Positions 52,393-62,273 are shown, counted from the stretch's first letter. The stretch is DNA of 64,000 nucleotides from Colwellia sp. (GCA_016765685.1 JAESPR010000128.1:47874-111873); one strand, 5' to 3'. The notes: generated by a model from the letters alone, not told the origin. Numbers and translations are program-made.

Positions 52393-52454
52393 TATTACTA
52401 CTTCCTCGTTAATTTATATATATGTGCCTATGCAATTTACATAGGCAAGCATCT

Positions 52455-53405
52455 TTATGATTTGTGATTAAGCCATTTTTTAACGGCTGTTGCTAATTCA
52501 TCAGGATGAAACTTAGGAATAAAATCGTCAGCGCCAACTTTTGCGACCATCGCATTATTAAAAACACCACTTAACGAGGTATGTAAAATAATAGGCATTT
52601 TTGCCATGCGCTCATCACCTTTAACTTCAGCAGTTAGGGTATAGCCATCCATTTCAGGCATTTCAATATCTGACACCATTAACGCGACTTTTTCTGTGAT
52701 GCTGTGTTCACAGGTATCAGCAATCGCTTTGAGCTGATCTAAGGCATCTTGGCCATTTTTTGCTAATGCCATGGTAATACCTAATGGCTCTAAAGCTCTT
52801 TTAACTTGGTTACGAGCAACGGTTGAATCATCTGCTATCATCACAATACGATCACCCAGCTCTTCACCCACCGTTTCATCCGCTACACCCTCACTTAAAT
52901 CAGTTGAAACAGGGTTAATTTCATTGAGTATTTTTTCAACATCTAAAATAGATACCATTTGGTCGTCTATTTCAGTCACCGCAGTTAAGTAACTAGATTT
53001 TCCAGTTCCCTCTGGCGGCGGCATCATATCTTTCCAGCTTAAGGTGACAATGCGCTCAACTCCCGCAACTAGAAAACCTTGCACACTGCGGTTATATTCA
53101 GCAATAATAATAAAAGAGTCTTCAGTTTGTGTAATAGCGGGGCCACCTATTGCCTTACTCATATCAATAACTGAAATAGTTTGACCACGAATATGAGCAA
53201 CGCCTTTAATTAAAGCATCTTGTTTGGGCAGCGTAGTTAATTTGGGGCACTGTAAAACCTCCCTCACTTTAAAAACATTTATACCAAAATGTTGTTTGCC
53301 TATTAATTTAAAAAGTAATAACTCCAGTCGGTTTTGACCAACAAGTTGTGTTCGTTGGTTAACCGCATCTAGTACACCTGCCATAAAAACCTCATTTGTG
53401 ATCAA
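52455..53405 (-). CDS. cheV: Chemotaxis protein CheV (CheW-REC fusion)
   Basis: FGINVFKVREVLQCPKLTTLP CheW domain; REC domain IVMIADDSTVARNQVKRAL...LMVSDIEMPEMDGYTLT. Confidence 0.96.
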   Translation of the reverse strand: MITNEVFMAGVLDAVNQRTQLVGQNRLELLLFKLIGKQHFGINVFKVREVLQCPKLTTLPKQDALIKGVAHIRGQTISVIDMSKAIGGPAITQTEDSFIIIAEYNRSVQGFLVAGVERIVTLSWKDMMPPPEGTGKSSYLTAVTEIDDQMVSILDVEKILNEINPVSTDLSEGVADETVGEELGDRIVMIADDSTVARNQVKRALEPLGITMALAKNGQDALDQLKAIADTCEHSITEKVALMVSDIEMPEMDGYTLTAEVKGDERMAKMPIILHTSLSGVFNNAMVAKVGADDFIPKFHPDELATAVKKWLNHKS

Positions 53406-53478
53406 AAACTCTGCTTGGCCTTCACTTTAACCTTAAAAAACAAACTAAATAAGGCAAGAAGGCACAATTATTGTATGT

Positions 53479-53520
53479 ATATATTAAACGTATATTAAAC
53501 GTATATTAAACGTATATTAT
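53479..53520. repeat. 11-bp tandem repeat (GTATATTAAAC), three full copies plus partial
   Basis: atatattaaacgtatattaaacgtatattaaacgtatattat in the divergent cheV/flgA intergenic region. Confidence 0.95.
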
Positions 53521-53704
53521 AAGTCAAAATAAGTGATAAACAAGTGTTCCTTGGTAAGTTAACACTTTGATAACTTTGATAAGTGAATAACAAAACTAGT
53601 ATTAATACTTATTTTCATAAAAGTTGTCACAAAATTGACGTAACTATAACTATGCTGACTTATGTTTAAGCATAGTCGAGTATTTGAATTAACCTAGCGA
53701 ATAA

Positions 53705-54409
53705 ATGACAAAAACTATGCACACAATTAAAGTTTTTTTATCAATGGTGTACTTTGTTGCACTATCTCCATTAACAAGCTCTGCGACCACTTGGGATAGA
53801 GCTTACATTGAGACCTTTGCTAAAAGCTATCTCATAGAGAAAATAGTACCGCCTGTAGGTGGAAAGTTAGCTATTCATGTCTCCAGCCTTGACCCCAGAA
53901 CAAGAATAAAACCTTGCCAAGTGCCACTCCAAGCAAATATATCTGAAAATACCCAGCGCAGAAACATAAATGTTAAAATAACTTGCGCTGATTCAATACC
54001 CTGGAAAATGTATTTACCAGCAAGAATTGAGCGAACTTTTGCAGTAGTAGTGGCTACACAAACCATTGATAAAGGTATAATGTTATCTGAAGCTAATGTT
54101 GGCATAGAATACATTGCTCGCAATAAAATACCCGGTGAAAAAATAATTGATATCAACGTAGTCTTAGGTAGTAAAGCAAAGAAAAGAATAACGAAAGGTC
54201 GCACCATAACCAGAAATAATGTTTGTTTGGTTTGCAAGGGTGATGTCATTACTATTATTGCCAAAACCGAAAGTTTTATGATAAAAACCAAAGGAACTGC
54301 CTTAACTTCTGGTAATTTGAATCAGCAAATCAAGGTTAAAAACAGTCGCTCTGGCAGAGTAATACGACCCAAAATTAGTGCTGTTAATCAAGTGACGATT
54401 AACCTATAA
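53705..54409 (+). CDS. flgA: Flagellar P-ring assembly chaperone FlgA
   Basis: SLDPRTRIKPCQVPLQANISE; SAF-like C-terminus with KARRITKGRTITRNNV-type pattern. Confidence 0.92.
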   Translation: MTKTMHTIKVFLSMVYFVALSPLTSSATTWDRAYIETFAKSYLIEKIVPPVGGKLAIHVSSLDPRTRIKPCQVPLQANISENTQRRNINVKITCADSIPWKMYLPARIERTFAVVVATQTIDKGIMLSEANVGIEYIARNKIPGEKIIDINVVLGSKAKKRITKGRTITRNNVCLVCKGDVITIIAKTESFMIKTKGTALTSGNLNQQIKVKNSRSGRVIRPKISAVNQVTINL

Positions 54410-54495
54410 TTTTCTAATCAAAGCATCTAAAAGGGTGGTTTTTCTGTATGACTTTGCTGCATGTTACATGGGTTTGAATAGATTAATATTTTTAC

Positions 54496-54522
54496 TTAAG
54501 TTATCACGTTATTTGCCGATAT
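54496..54522 (+). promoter_or_regulatory. Sigma28 promoter upstream of flgM
   Basis: TTAAGTTA-N11-GCCGATAT (-10 strong, -35 weaker). Confidence 0.68.
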
Positions 54523-54572
54523 AAAGTTAGTGAATAATTTTTAGAAAAACACCTTTACCGAAGGGTAATATT

Positions 54573-54887
54573 ATGGCTATAAATATCAATAACTTGAACA
54601 ACCAAACTCAAGTTCATCAAAACAAACAAACGCAGGTTAAGCAAGAAGCGGTTCAAACAGCTAACAATAGTGCTCAAGTAAAACAAGTAGCTCGAGATTC
54701 TGTTTCTTTAACGCCTCAAGCTCAACAGTTTAAAGAGTTGCAAAAGAAAGCAGCTGATGCACCCGCTGTTGATCAAAAAAAGGTGGCTGAACTAAAAAAA
54801 GCCATCGCATCGGGTGAATATAAAGTAGATGCCGAAAAGCTAATGAAAAACATGCTAGCTTATGAGTTTGATCTGTTAGGAGGCTAA
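54573..54887 (+). CDS. flgM: Anti-sigma28 factor FlgM
   Basis: RDSVSLTPQAQQFKELQKKA...VAELKKAIASGEYKVDAEKLMKNMLAYE. Confidence 0.95.
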   Translation: MAININNLNNQTQVHQNKQTQVKQEAVQTANNSAQVKQVARDSVSLTPQAQQFKELQKKAADAPAVDQKKVAELKKAIASGEYKVDAEKLMKNMLAYEFDLLGG

Positions 54888-54899
54888 TTTAGAAAAATT

Positions 54900-55331
54900 A
54901 TGATAGATAGCAACACAGTAAGCCAATTACTTAATAATCAAGAAGCAGAGCTAACGAACCTTCATGCTTTGCTTTACAATGAACTTGAAATATTAAAAAA
55001 TAGAGAGTTGTCGATACTTGAGCAAGCATCAAAAGAAAAAGAAGCCATTTTAAATAAAGTAAATCAACTTGATCAACAAATTAGCCATCATACTTCCCTT
55101 GATGCGCTGCAACAAGATGAAAACCACAGTGAGCAAGTTGCCCGTATTATTAATTTATTGCAAGATTGCAAACAGCAAAATGAGATCAACGGTCAAATCA
55201 TTAACAATAGCCAAATAGCAATTAACCGCTTTAAAAACATGCTTCAAAAAAGCATTGCTAACCATTCAATGACCTATGATAGTAAAGGCAAAACGTCAAT
55301 TAGTAATAACTCTATTGGTATAAAAGCTTAA
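54900..55331 (+). CDS. flgN: Flagellar export chaperone FlgN
   Basis: LLNNQEAELTNLHALLYNELEILKNRELSILEQASKEKEAIL after flgM. Confidence 0.9.
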   Translation: MIDSNTVSQLLNNQEAELTNLHALLYNELEILKNRELSILEQASKEKEAILNKVNQLDQQISHHTSLDALQQDENHSEQVARIINLLQDCKQQNEINGQIINNSQIAINRFKNMLQKSIANHSMTYDSKGKTSISNNSIGIKA

Positions 55332-55391
55332 ACCATACAAACCGTTAAATAACATACCTATGCAAATTGTTCAGGTTCAAATGTAGTTTAT

Positions 55392-56288
55392 CTATTCTGC
55401 TAGCTTATTTCGAACCGACCCTGGAGTTACGCCCAAGACCCGCTTAAAGGCTTTCGAAAAAGAAGATTCATTATCATAACCCACCTGAATTGCAGCAGCG
55501 ATTGTTGAAATTCGCTCGTCTTTGATGAGCCGATAAGCCACAGAAATTCGCCAATGAGTGACATACTCCATTACAGGCAATCCTACTACGGCTTTAAATA
55601 ACTCTGAAAAACTAGTACGCGACATATGGCTCAGTGAAGATAAACTATCTAAGCTCCATTTATGTTCTGGCTGTTTAATTATGGCTGATATTGCTGGGTA
55701 TAATTTGTTGTGAGCTAGTGCCGCGAACAAACCTTTGTCTAAATCTAGATGCTCTCGTAATAACAAAGCCAATATACATTTTGAAAGGTTTTCTAGAATA
55801 AAAGTAGAGCCCTTGCCCGATTTTATTGATTCTTCTATTAACAATTTAATAATGGAGAACAAAAGTGACTTTTGAGAATTAGCTGCTTTAATAATAATGC
55901 TTTCAGGTAAATACTCTGTCATTTGTTTCACCAAAGGATGTTGATGAATAAAGTTACCACAAACAAGCCCAGTCGAATTAGCTTTTACCCCGAGTTGATA
56001 AGACTCAGACTGAACTGAATTTATGGCGGTTTCAAAATGGGGTTCATTACTAACACAATGTTTGGCATCGTGTGGAAATAACACTAAATCGCCTTGCTCT
56101 AAAGTGATTATTTCATCGACATTTCCGTTGATTTTTAAATAACATTTACCATGAGTAACCAGATGAAAGTTCAAATAATGTTTACCTGAGCTATCAATCG
56201 ACCAATTGCCACAGTATTGACCGTTATGAAATATATCGGCATTCACTTTGAACGTGGCAAACAACTTACTTAAAACATCTTCGGACAT
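55392..56288 (-). CDS. AraC-family transcriptional regulator (cupin N-terminal domain)
   Basis: C-terminal AraC HTH WSLDSLSSLSHMSRTSFSELFKAVVGLPVMEYVTHWRISVAYRLI...VGYDNESSFSKAFKRVLGVTPG. Confidence 0.94.
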   Translation of the reverse strand: MSEDVLSKLFATFKVNADIFHNGQYCGNWSIDSSGKHYLNFHLVTHGKCYLKINGNVDEIITLEQGDLVLFPHDAKHCVSNEPHFETAINSVQSESYQLGVKANSTGLVCGNFIHQHPLVKQMTEYLPESIIIKAANSQKSLLFSIIKLLIEESIKSGKGSTFILENLSKCILALLLREHLDLDKGLFAALAHNKLYPAISAIIKQPEHKWSLDSLSSLSHMSRTSFSELFKAVVGLPVMEYVTHWRISVAYRLIKDERISTIAAAIQVGYDNESSFSKAFKRVLGVTPGSVRNKLAE

Positions 56289-56358
56289 TTGGACATAAAC
56301 CTCGTTATATGGAACATACTTAGTAATTGAATCAACGGGTAGAATAGATTTTGTCGAT

Positions 56359-56865
56359 TTGGACTACAAAAAGGAACAACTTATGTTTAATTATACACCG
56401 CTTAATAGCAGATTTCTAAAAGCTTTTGTTACTGTTACCGCGATTTTTTTATCAACCATTAGCCAAGCTGCTGTGGATACCGAAACTAATGCTAATAGCA
56501 TTATTCTTGCTGGTCATGATGCGGTCGCCTATTTCACCCAAGGAAAACCTGTGATCGGCAAAAAATCTATTACGGCAGTTTACAATGATGCAATCTACCG
56601 GTTTAGCTCTACTGACAATAGAGACACCTTCGTTAACAACCCTAAAAAATATGCCCCTGCCTATGGCGGATTTTGTGCCTATGGCATGACTTTTGGCAAA
56701 AAATTTACAATTGACGGCAAAGCCTTTGAAGTGGTTAACGGCGTACTTTACGTTAACAAAAACTTAGATGTGTATAAAGCTTGGAAAGAGGATGTGCCAA
56801 AACATCTACAAGAAGCGAATTCAGCTTGGCCAGAAGTTAAAATGGTAGCCGCTGACAAACTTTAA
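56359..56865 (+). CDS. Secreted YHS-domain protein (start probably MFNYTPL, ~56383)
   Basis: Signal peptide, GHDAVAYFTQGKPVIGKKSITAVYNDAIYRFSSTDNRDTFVNNPKKYAPAYGGFCAYGM. Confidence 0.88.
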   Translation: MDYKKEQLMFNYTPLNSRFLKAFVTVTAIFLSTISQAAVDTETNANSIILAGHDAVAYFTQGKPVIGKKSITAVYNDAIYRFSSTDNRDTFVNNPKKYAPAYGGFCAYGMTFGKKFTIDGKAFEVVNGVLYVNKNLDVYKAWKEDVPKHLQEANSAWPEVKMVAADKL

Positions 56866-56876
56866 TAAAAACTTAA

Positions 56877-57147
56877 TATATACTCGTGTTACCTCGAAAT
56901 GCAGGTTTCAGCTGGAATTATAAACGCCTTTAGGCAAGGCATTGATTGAAGAGAATGGTTGTTCCCTTGTCGAAATCAATAACGCCGCATAAAGCGTTTC
57001 TAAACTAGCCCTGCGGGGGTGCCTGAGCAAATCATGTTCTTCGTTGCATCTGTTTTTAAGGGAACAACCATTAATAAAAAGATGCGTCTTGATCATGAAT
57101 CGCTCAGGCATCCTGAAATCCGCATTTTGAAGTATCACGAGTATATA
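56877..57147. mobile_element. MITE-like non-coding element with ~35-bp imperfect terminal inverted repeats
   Basis: Left end TATATACTCGTGTTACCTCGAAATGCAGGTTTCAG vs revcomp of right end TATATACTCGTGATACTTCAAAATGCGGATTTCAG (30/35 by eye), plus nested internal inverted repeats. Confidence 0.75.
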
Positions 57148-57229
57148 CCCAACTCTGCATGTTGAAGTAGTTTGATGGGTATATACATTAGGACAAGAAA
57201 AATTTAACCAACCATAATGAGAGAGTAGT

Positions 57230-58525
57230 ATGAATTGGCTTTCACCGAAAAAAACGTCAAGTATGGCGTTAGCACTGTTAAATGAAGACTCTCGAGGCGT
57301 AGTCCTATATAACAATAGCAATGGCAATAGCAAAAAATCGACCGATTTATTTATTAATCGTAAATCGCCGATAAATTCAGTTAAGGAAGTCGAGCAGCTT
57401 ATTCAGCATTCACTAGATCTTGATATTACCCGTTTCACTCAAAAATTTGGCGAACATGACTTTACTGTTGAAGTTAAAAAGCTTGACGATGGTTACATTG
57501 TAATCACCGAAAGTAGCACTGACGCTATAGCATCGAAGGAAAAACTCATTCGCTGTTTAATTAATTCATCATCTGAAACCATTTTAGATGACGCAGTTAA
57601 AGCTATTGTACAAATCACGGGATGGAAGTGGGTTGGCATATCTCGTTTTGTTTCTGATTGTCGCGTAGAGGTACTCTCTATGTGCGTTAATGGTGAAATT
57701 GTTAAAGGCGAAGATTACAACCTTATCGGCACTCCCTGTGAACTGGTGGCTAGCTCCCAAAATTATGCTTTTTTCTCTGACCTTGTCTCAAGGTTTCCAC
57801 ATTATGCTGATTTGGAAAAAATGGGCGCTAAAACTTATGCGGGCTTAATATACGAATCAGAAAACACACCCGTTGGCCATATTTTTGGCATGCATAACGA
57901 GGACTCAATCGACTCCGTATTATTGAAAGACCTCTTTAATATTACCGCGTCTATGGTGGGTTCTTTGTTAGAAGTAGAAAATTTAAAAGAGATAACCAGT
58001 AACGCCATACTAGAGTCACATATCGATGTATTAACAGGCTTATTAAATAGAAGAGCGTTTGAACGAGACCTGTCAAATTGTATTAAGAATTTAATAAACG
58101 GAAAGTTTTCAGATTCATTACTCGGAATAATTGATTTAGATGACATGAAAAAAATCAACGATACCTGGGGGCATGACGCCGGTGATTTGTTATTAGCCAA
58201 TTTTTCAGAAGCAATCAAAGCAAGCAGTCGTCCTGAAGATAAAATATATCGCATAGGCGGAGATGAATTCGCGTTAATATTAAACAGTGCCAGCAAGGAT
58301 CAAATTAAATTCATCCAAAAACGCTTAGAAAGCGCGATTAAACTCACCCAATTATCAGGGTTCCCTGATATTACTGCGTCTTTTGGTTTTGCCAGTTTTA
58401 AAGAGTGTCAATTACAAAAAGATACTTGGTTCAAACTTGCTGATTCGAGAATGTATACTCACAAAAAGCATAAAAATCAAAACCATAAACCCGGTATGAA
58501 TGCGCTAAAAAAACTAATAGGTTAA
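57230..58525 (+). CDS. GGDEF-domain diguanylate cyclase with N-terminal GAF-like sensory region
   Basis: IDVLTGLLNRRAFERDL, GIIDLDDMKKINDTWGHDAGDLLL, IYRIGGDEFALIL. Confidence 0.93.
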   Translation: MNWLSPKKTSSMALALLNEDSRGVVLYNNSNGNSKKSTDLFINRKSPINSVKEVEQLIQHSLDLDITRFTQKFGEHDFTVEVKKLDDGYIVITESSTDAIASKEKLIRCLINSSSETILDDAVKAIVQITGWKWVGISRFVSDCRVEVLSMCVNGEIVKGEDYNLIGTPCELVASSQNYAFFSDLVSRFPHYADLEKMGAKTYAGLIYESENTPVGHIFGMHNEDSIDSVLLKDLFNITASMVGSLLEVENLKEITSNAILESHIDVLTGLLNRRAFERDLSNCIKNLINGKFSDSLLGIIDLDDMKKINDTWGHDAGDLLLANFSEAIKASSRPEDKIYRIGGDEFALILNSASKDQIKFIQKRLESAIKLTQLSGFPDITASFGFASFKECQLQKDTWFKLADSRMYTHKKHKNQNHKPGMNALKKLIG

Positions 58526-58595
58526 TGGTTATGTCTACTACACATAGTCATGGCGATAAGAGCGGGGTTCGCCCCTAAACTCAACACTGAGGGAC

Positions 58596-59072
58596 TTAAA
58601 AATACCGCACTTCTTTAATTTCTTTACGATTTAAGTTTGCCAAATAAATGTCATAAACATCTTTAAAATCTAGTTGCATCTCGGTGGTATAGGTATCACC
58701 AACGGGGTAACTTTTAACCACTTTAGCCCCTCGAATCAAACCTTGTATAGAGGCAGCCAATTGTTGATTTTCAATCAACATATCTGCCACGGTGGTTTTA
58801 CTGCTCACTTGTTGGCCATAGATCTGTTCCGCCAACTCTGAATAAGCGGCAATTTTCGACGCTTTAATGGCCATTAACATCCGCTGAGTTTTGTGCTCAG
58901 ATTTTTGCAAACTAATTGGCGCATAACCAATACCACGAAGAATAGGAAATACTTCAGGTTGTACTGCTTGCCATTGTATATGTTTGTCGTAAACACTTGA
59001 GCACGAAGAAATAACCAACAGACTAACCGCTACAAGCAATATTTTAATTAATGCATTCATTATAAGTTTCAT
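58596..59072 (-). CDS. flgP: Flagellar outer-membrane lipoprotein FlgP (LPP20 family)
   Basis: Lipobox VISSCSS; adjacent to flgO and flgT. Confidence 0.88.
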   Translation of the reverse strand: MKLIMNALIKILLVAVSLLVISSCSSVYDKHIQWQAVQPEVFPILRGIGYAPISLQKSEHKTQRMLMAIKASKIAAYSELAEQIYGQQVSSKTTVADMLIENQQLAASIQGLIRGAKVVKSYPVGDTYTTEMQLDFKDVYDIYLANLNRKEIKEVRYF

Positions 59073-59080
59073 CCAACCGA

Positions 59081-59728
59081 TTAATTATGAATTTCAACAG
59101 CACGTCGATTTTCAAGCAACATGGCATTAGTGCGAATAATCATGCCGTCTTTCATTTTCACATTTTCACTGTCATTTTTTTCTTCGCCTAATACCCAATT
59201 AGGAATGAAAGACTGCGCGGTAGCCACAACCACATGCGATTGAATACCAATCATGCGGGCGTTAATTATAATGCCGTCTTCTTGTTCCAACATGGTACCT
59301 GCTACCACATAGTCAATAATCTGACGTTCCGGTAACTCTTTCCAATCTCGACTAAAAACATAATCACCGTCTTTGGTGACACGAATATGTCCTGTCGCTT
59401 TAAAGTCTATAACCACTAAACCATGACGCTGCAATTCATGGACAAAGTTTTCAGCGATTTGATTACCTAACCAGTTAGTTGACTCAAGATCTTTTAAGTT
59501 AACAAAAGAAGCAACTGCCACGGGCGTTTTAGCATTCACAAAAGCACTGCTTTCTAACATTTGATAAGCTAAGCCCTTCACAACATCATTAATAGCGTGC
59601 TTAGGGAGGTTATAACTATCTATTTCACCTCGCTCAACTTGTTTTGATTTATAAAAATTGTCTTCTTGCATTAAAATACTACAAGATAAAAGTGTCGGTA
59701 GAAACAATGGTATGAGCCACTTTTTCAT
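59081..59728 (-). CDS. flgO: Flagellar outer-membrane lipoprotein FlgO
   Basis: Lipobox TLLSCSI; KTPVAVASFVNLKDLESTNWLGNQIAENFVHELQRHGLVVIDFKATG. Confidence 0.9.
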   Translation of the reverse strand: MKKWLIPLFLPTLLSCSILMQEDNFYKSKQVERGEIDSYNLPKHAINDVVKGLAYQMLESSAFVNAKTPVAVASFVNLKDLESTNWLGNQIAENFVHELQRHGLVVIDFKATGHIRVTKDGDYVFSRDWKELPERQIIDYVVAGTMLEQEDGIIINARMIGIQSHVVVATAQSFIPNWVLGEEKNDSENVKMKDGMIIRTNAMLLENRRAVEIHN

Positions 59729-59829
59729 GGTATTCCCCTTTATAACTCAATGCCTATGTTATTATTTACGCGAACATCAGCACTGACAAAATTATTCATT
59801 TGGTTATTAACTTCTATAAATATAAACAA

Positions 59830-59845
59830 TGCACATTTCAAGCCA
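59830..59845 (-). promoter_or_regulatory. Candidate sigma54 promoter of flgOP
   Basis: Minus strand TGGCTTGAAATGTGCA, GG-N10-GC, degenerate -12. Confidence 0.45.
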
Positions 59846-59877
59846 ATAAACCCACTAATAACAGATGACGCAAAAAT

Positions 59878-59915
59878 AAACAGGCATACTAAACAGCTAT
59901 ACTAAACAGGCATAC
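59878..59915. repeat. 13-bp tandem repeat x3 (AAACAGGCATACT / AAACAGCTATACT / AAACAGGCATAC)
   Basis: Read directly in the flgO/flgT divergent intergenic region. Confidence 0.95.
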
Positions 59916-59971
59916 ATTATGCATTATTCTCATGATAGATTGTTTATGCCCAAGTTAGGCTTTTCGTTTTC

Positions 59972-61159
59972 ATGAGAGAGAATATGCGCATTATAACCCG
60001 AGCGGCTTTTTTAGCTATTAGCTTACTGATAACCACCTCCCCCAGCAATGCACAATGGTATGAAGCCCAAGGCCATGCTTCAACAGATAAAGATTCAATA
60101 GAAATAGCACGCACTAAAGCCATGGAAAATGCTTTAAAAAAAGCACTGCTTGTAGCGGGTGCAAGTGTATCAAGCATTCAACAAGTGGTTAACGGCTTAC
60201 TAACTCAAGACAAAATAAGCATTCGCGCTAGTGGCAGTGTAAATTCAATTGAGCTTATTGATGAATTTCACAGCGGTAATATGATCAGCGTCACAATACG
60301 AGCTGATATTTTTGCGCAAGAAAAAAAATGTTTCGCTCTAGATTATAAAAAATCAATTTTACTTACTAAAAGTCACTTTAATCAACGGCAGCAAGCCAAT
60401 ATTGGTAAAATTTATCCGTTAGACTCTGCTGTTATTAATCAGCTAAATAGAAAGTTAGCCAAACAAAGTAGATATAGTAATGGTAAGTTATTACTAAAAA
60501 GTTCGACCGAATTTTCTCGCTTAAACAGAAGTTTTAATGATAAAAAAATAAGGCAACTAGCGATATCTTTAGCGGATACCACCGACAGCCAATATATTAT
60601 TTTTAGTGAAATTAATGATGTGTCTTTTGAACAGCAAAGAACAAATTCATGGCAGGTATGGCAACAAAGTACTTACCCTAGAAACTTCGACTTTACCCTG
60701 TATTTATACAATGGTTTGAGTGGCGAACAAATCTGGCAAAACAGCTATCAAAACACCGCAGTTTGGGACTTTAATAAAAGAGCAGAGGTTGACGTAAATT
60801 CTACTGCCTTTTGGCAAAGTGACTACGGCAATATGATTAACTCATTACTTGATGCGATGGTAAGCGATATTGACGAAAACATTATGTGCGAGCCAAGTGA
60901 AGGGAAGATAGTACAAATAAATGGCAACCAAATAACCATTAATTTAGGCCGACATCAAGGTGTAAAAATTGGCGATGAGTTTTCATTACTTCATAGCACT
61001 AGCTTCACTAGCGCCCAAGGCAGAAATTATGCTGGTTACAATATTAGCCCTTATAAAGTGAAAGTGACCAAAGTAACTAAACAAAGTGCTACGGCAATCA
61101 CTCTAGATAATAATTTATTAGGTAATATTCAAATAAATGATTTAGCAGTGCGTTATTAA
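59972..61159 (+). CDS. flgT: Flagellar H-ring protein FlgT
   Basis: QWYEAQGHASTDKDSIEIARTKAMENALKKALLVAGASVSSIQQVVNG; C-terminal NLGRHQGVKIGDEFSL. Confidence 0.92.
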   Translation: MRENMRIITRAAFLAISLLITTSPSNAQWYEAQGHASTDKDSIEIARTKAMENALKKALLVAGASVSSIQQVVNGLLTQDKISIRASGSVNSIELIDEFHSGNMISVTIRADIFAQEKKCFALDYKKSILLTKSHFNQRQQANIGKIYPLDSAVINQLNRKLAKQSRYSNGKLLLKSSTEFSRLNRSFNDKKIRQLAISLADTTDSQYIIFSEINDVSFEQQRTNSWQVWQQSTYPRNFDFTLYLYNGLSGEQIWQNSYQNTAVWDFNKRAEVDVNSTAFWQSDYGNMINSLLDAMVSDIDENIMCEPSEGKIVQINGNQITINLGRHQGVKIGDEFSLLHSTSFTSAQGRNYAGYNISPYKVKVTKVTKQSATAITLDNNLLGNIQINDLAVRY

Positions 61160-61200
61160 TAGCGTCAGTAATAATACTAATAACAATTTATAATATGTTT

Positions 61201-61542
61201 TTACTCTAATATTGCATTAAGTATTGCTAGAACTTCATCGACAATATCACTAGGCACTGATTCAATTTTTTTGGCTTTACGCGCTTTAAAATCAACAGAT
61301 CTAACACCATTAACCAATACAACGCCCTGCGTTTCAGTACCCGCCCCCATTAATGCGACTGAAAACCCTTGAAACCTTGCAACATTCCCACCTTGAGTGA
61401 TAGGTGCTATCAACGTCAAACCTAACTTATTAAAAGCCTTTGGAGATAAAACCAAACAAGGACGCATATCACCTTGTAATTCATTACCCGAAGTAGGATT
61501 TAAACACGCTCTAACAATATCGCCACGTTCAAATATTGCCAT
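61201..61542 (-). CDS. mazF: MazF/PemK-family endoribonuclease toxin
   Basis: FERGDIVRACLNPTSGNELQGDMRPCLVLSPKAFNKLGLTLIAPITQGG. Confidence 0.93.
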   Translation of the reverse strand: MAIFERGDIVRACLNPTSGNELQGDMRPCLVLSPKAFNKLGLTLIAPITQGGNVARFQGFSVALMGAGTETQGVVLVNGVRSVDFKARKAKKIESVPSDIVDEVLAILNAILE

Positions 61543-61820
61543 TACTGCTCATTACCTATTGGTTGTACTTTATCCCACGCTATAAGCGTTTCTGGCATTG
61601 GTGCTGATTCATCACACTGAGATAACAATTCAGCTAATGTATATTTTGGTTTAGTTGATTTAGGTGTGATCACAATTGATCCATTTTCAGCTTTAGCATC
61701 AAGCTTATCACCCAAATTAATATTTAATTCTTTCAGTAATTGAACAGGAAAAACTACGCCCTTTGAATTACCAATATTTCTTAATGATGTTTCCATAATA
61801 AAACCTCGTAAAGTTATCAC
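61542..61820 (-). CDS. mazE: MazE/AbrB-family antitoxin (start probably METSLRN, ~61796)
   Basis: ETSLRNIGNSKGVVFPVQLLKELNINLGDKLDAKAENGSIVITPKS. Confidence 0.92.
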   Translation of the reverse strand: MITLRGFIMETSLRNIGNSKGVVFPVQLLKELNINLGDKLDAKAENGSIVITPKSTKPKYTLAELLSQCDESAPMPETLIAWDKVQPIGNEQ

Positions 61821-61823
61821 TTA

Positions 61824-61869
61824 GTTATAACTTTATCACAACAAACAATAGTGTCAACTATGTTATAAC
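61824..61869 (-). promoter_or_regulatory. Paired GTTATAAC palindromes upstream of mazEF
   Basis: GTTATAAC at 61824-61831 and 61862-61869, 38 bp apart. Confidence 0.55.
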
Positions 61870-62273
61870 ATGAGTTTTAAATCTTTTTTGTATAGTGTAG
61901 TTATATTACTAATTCATGAATTTCCGTAACTATTCAGCAGGGGGAGGAGTTACGTTTTTTTATAATTAATCTTCTTCGGGCTTAATTCCTCGCCGCTTGG
62001 AGGCTGTCGCGAAAGCCTCCTTGGGGTGGGGTTATTCATTTATTCTTAATATACATACTTTTTGTCCTGTTAAAAACAGAAACTTAAAATAATATGAGGT
62101 GTGGACTTGTTCAGAGCCGAGAAGACGAAATATTATTATCTCAGGAATTCGAATGCGAAAAAAGAATTTTTTACTTTGAGGGTACTGATATAAGTAATTA
62201 GGAAGTGGCGGCATAACGTGTCCTTTTTGTGACAGAGTTATGTGACAGAGGTTTTTATCTATTCCAAAAACAA

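Noticed and set aside
56908-57333. 141-aa minus-strand ORF (..LLRHPRRASLETLYAALLISTREQPFSSINALPKGVYNSS)
   Set aside because: Lies over the MITE-like element and the start of the GGDEF gene; best explained as translation of a repeat.
61960-62040. GGAGGCT...AGCCTCC hairpin and 'aattcctcgccgcttgg' motif downstream-intergenic
   Set aside because: Looks like an ordinary intergenic repeat or terminator; no specific function supportable.
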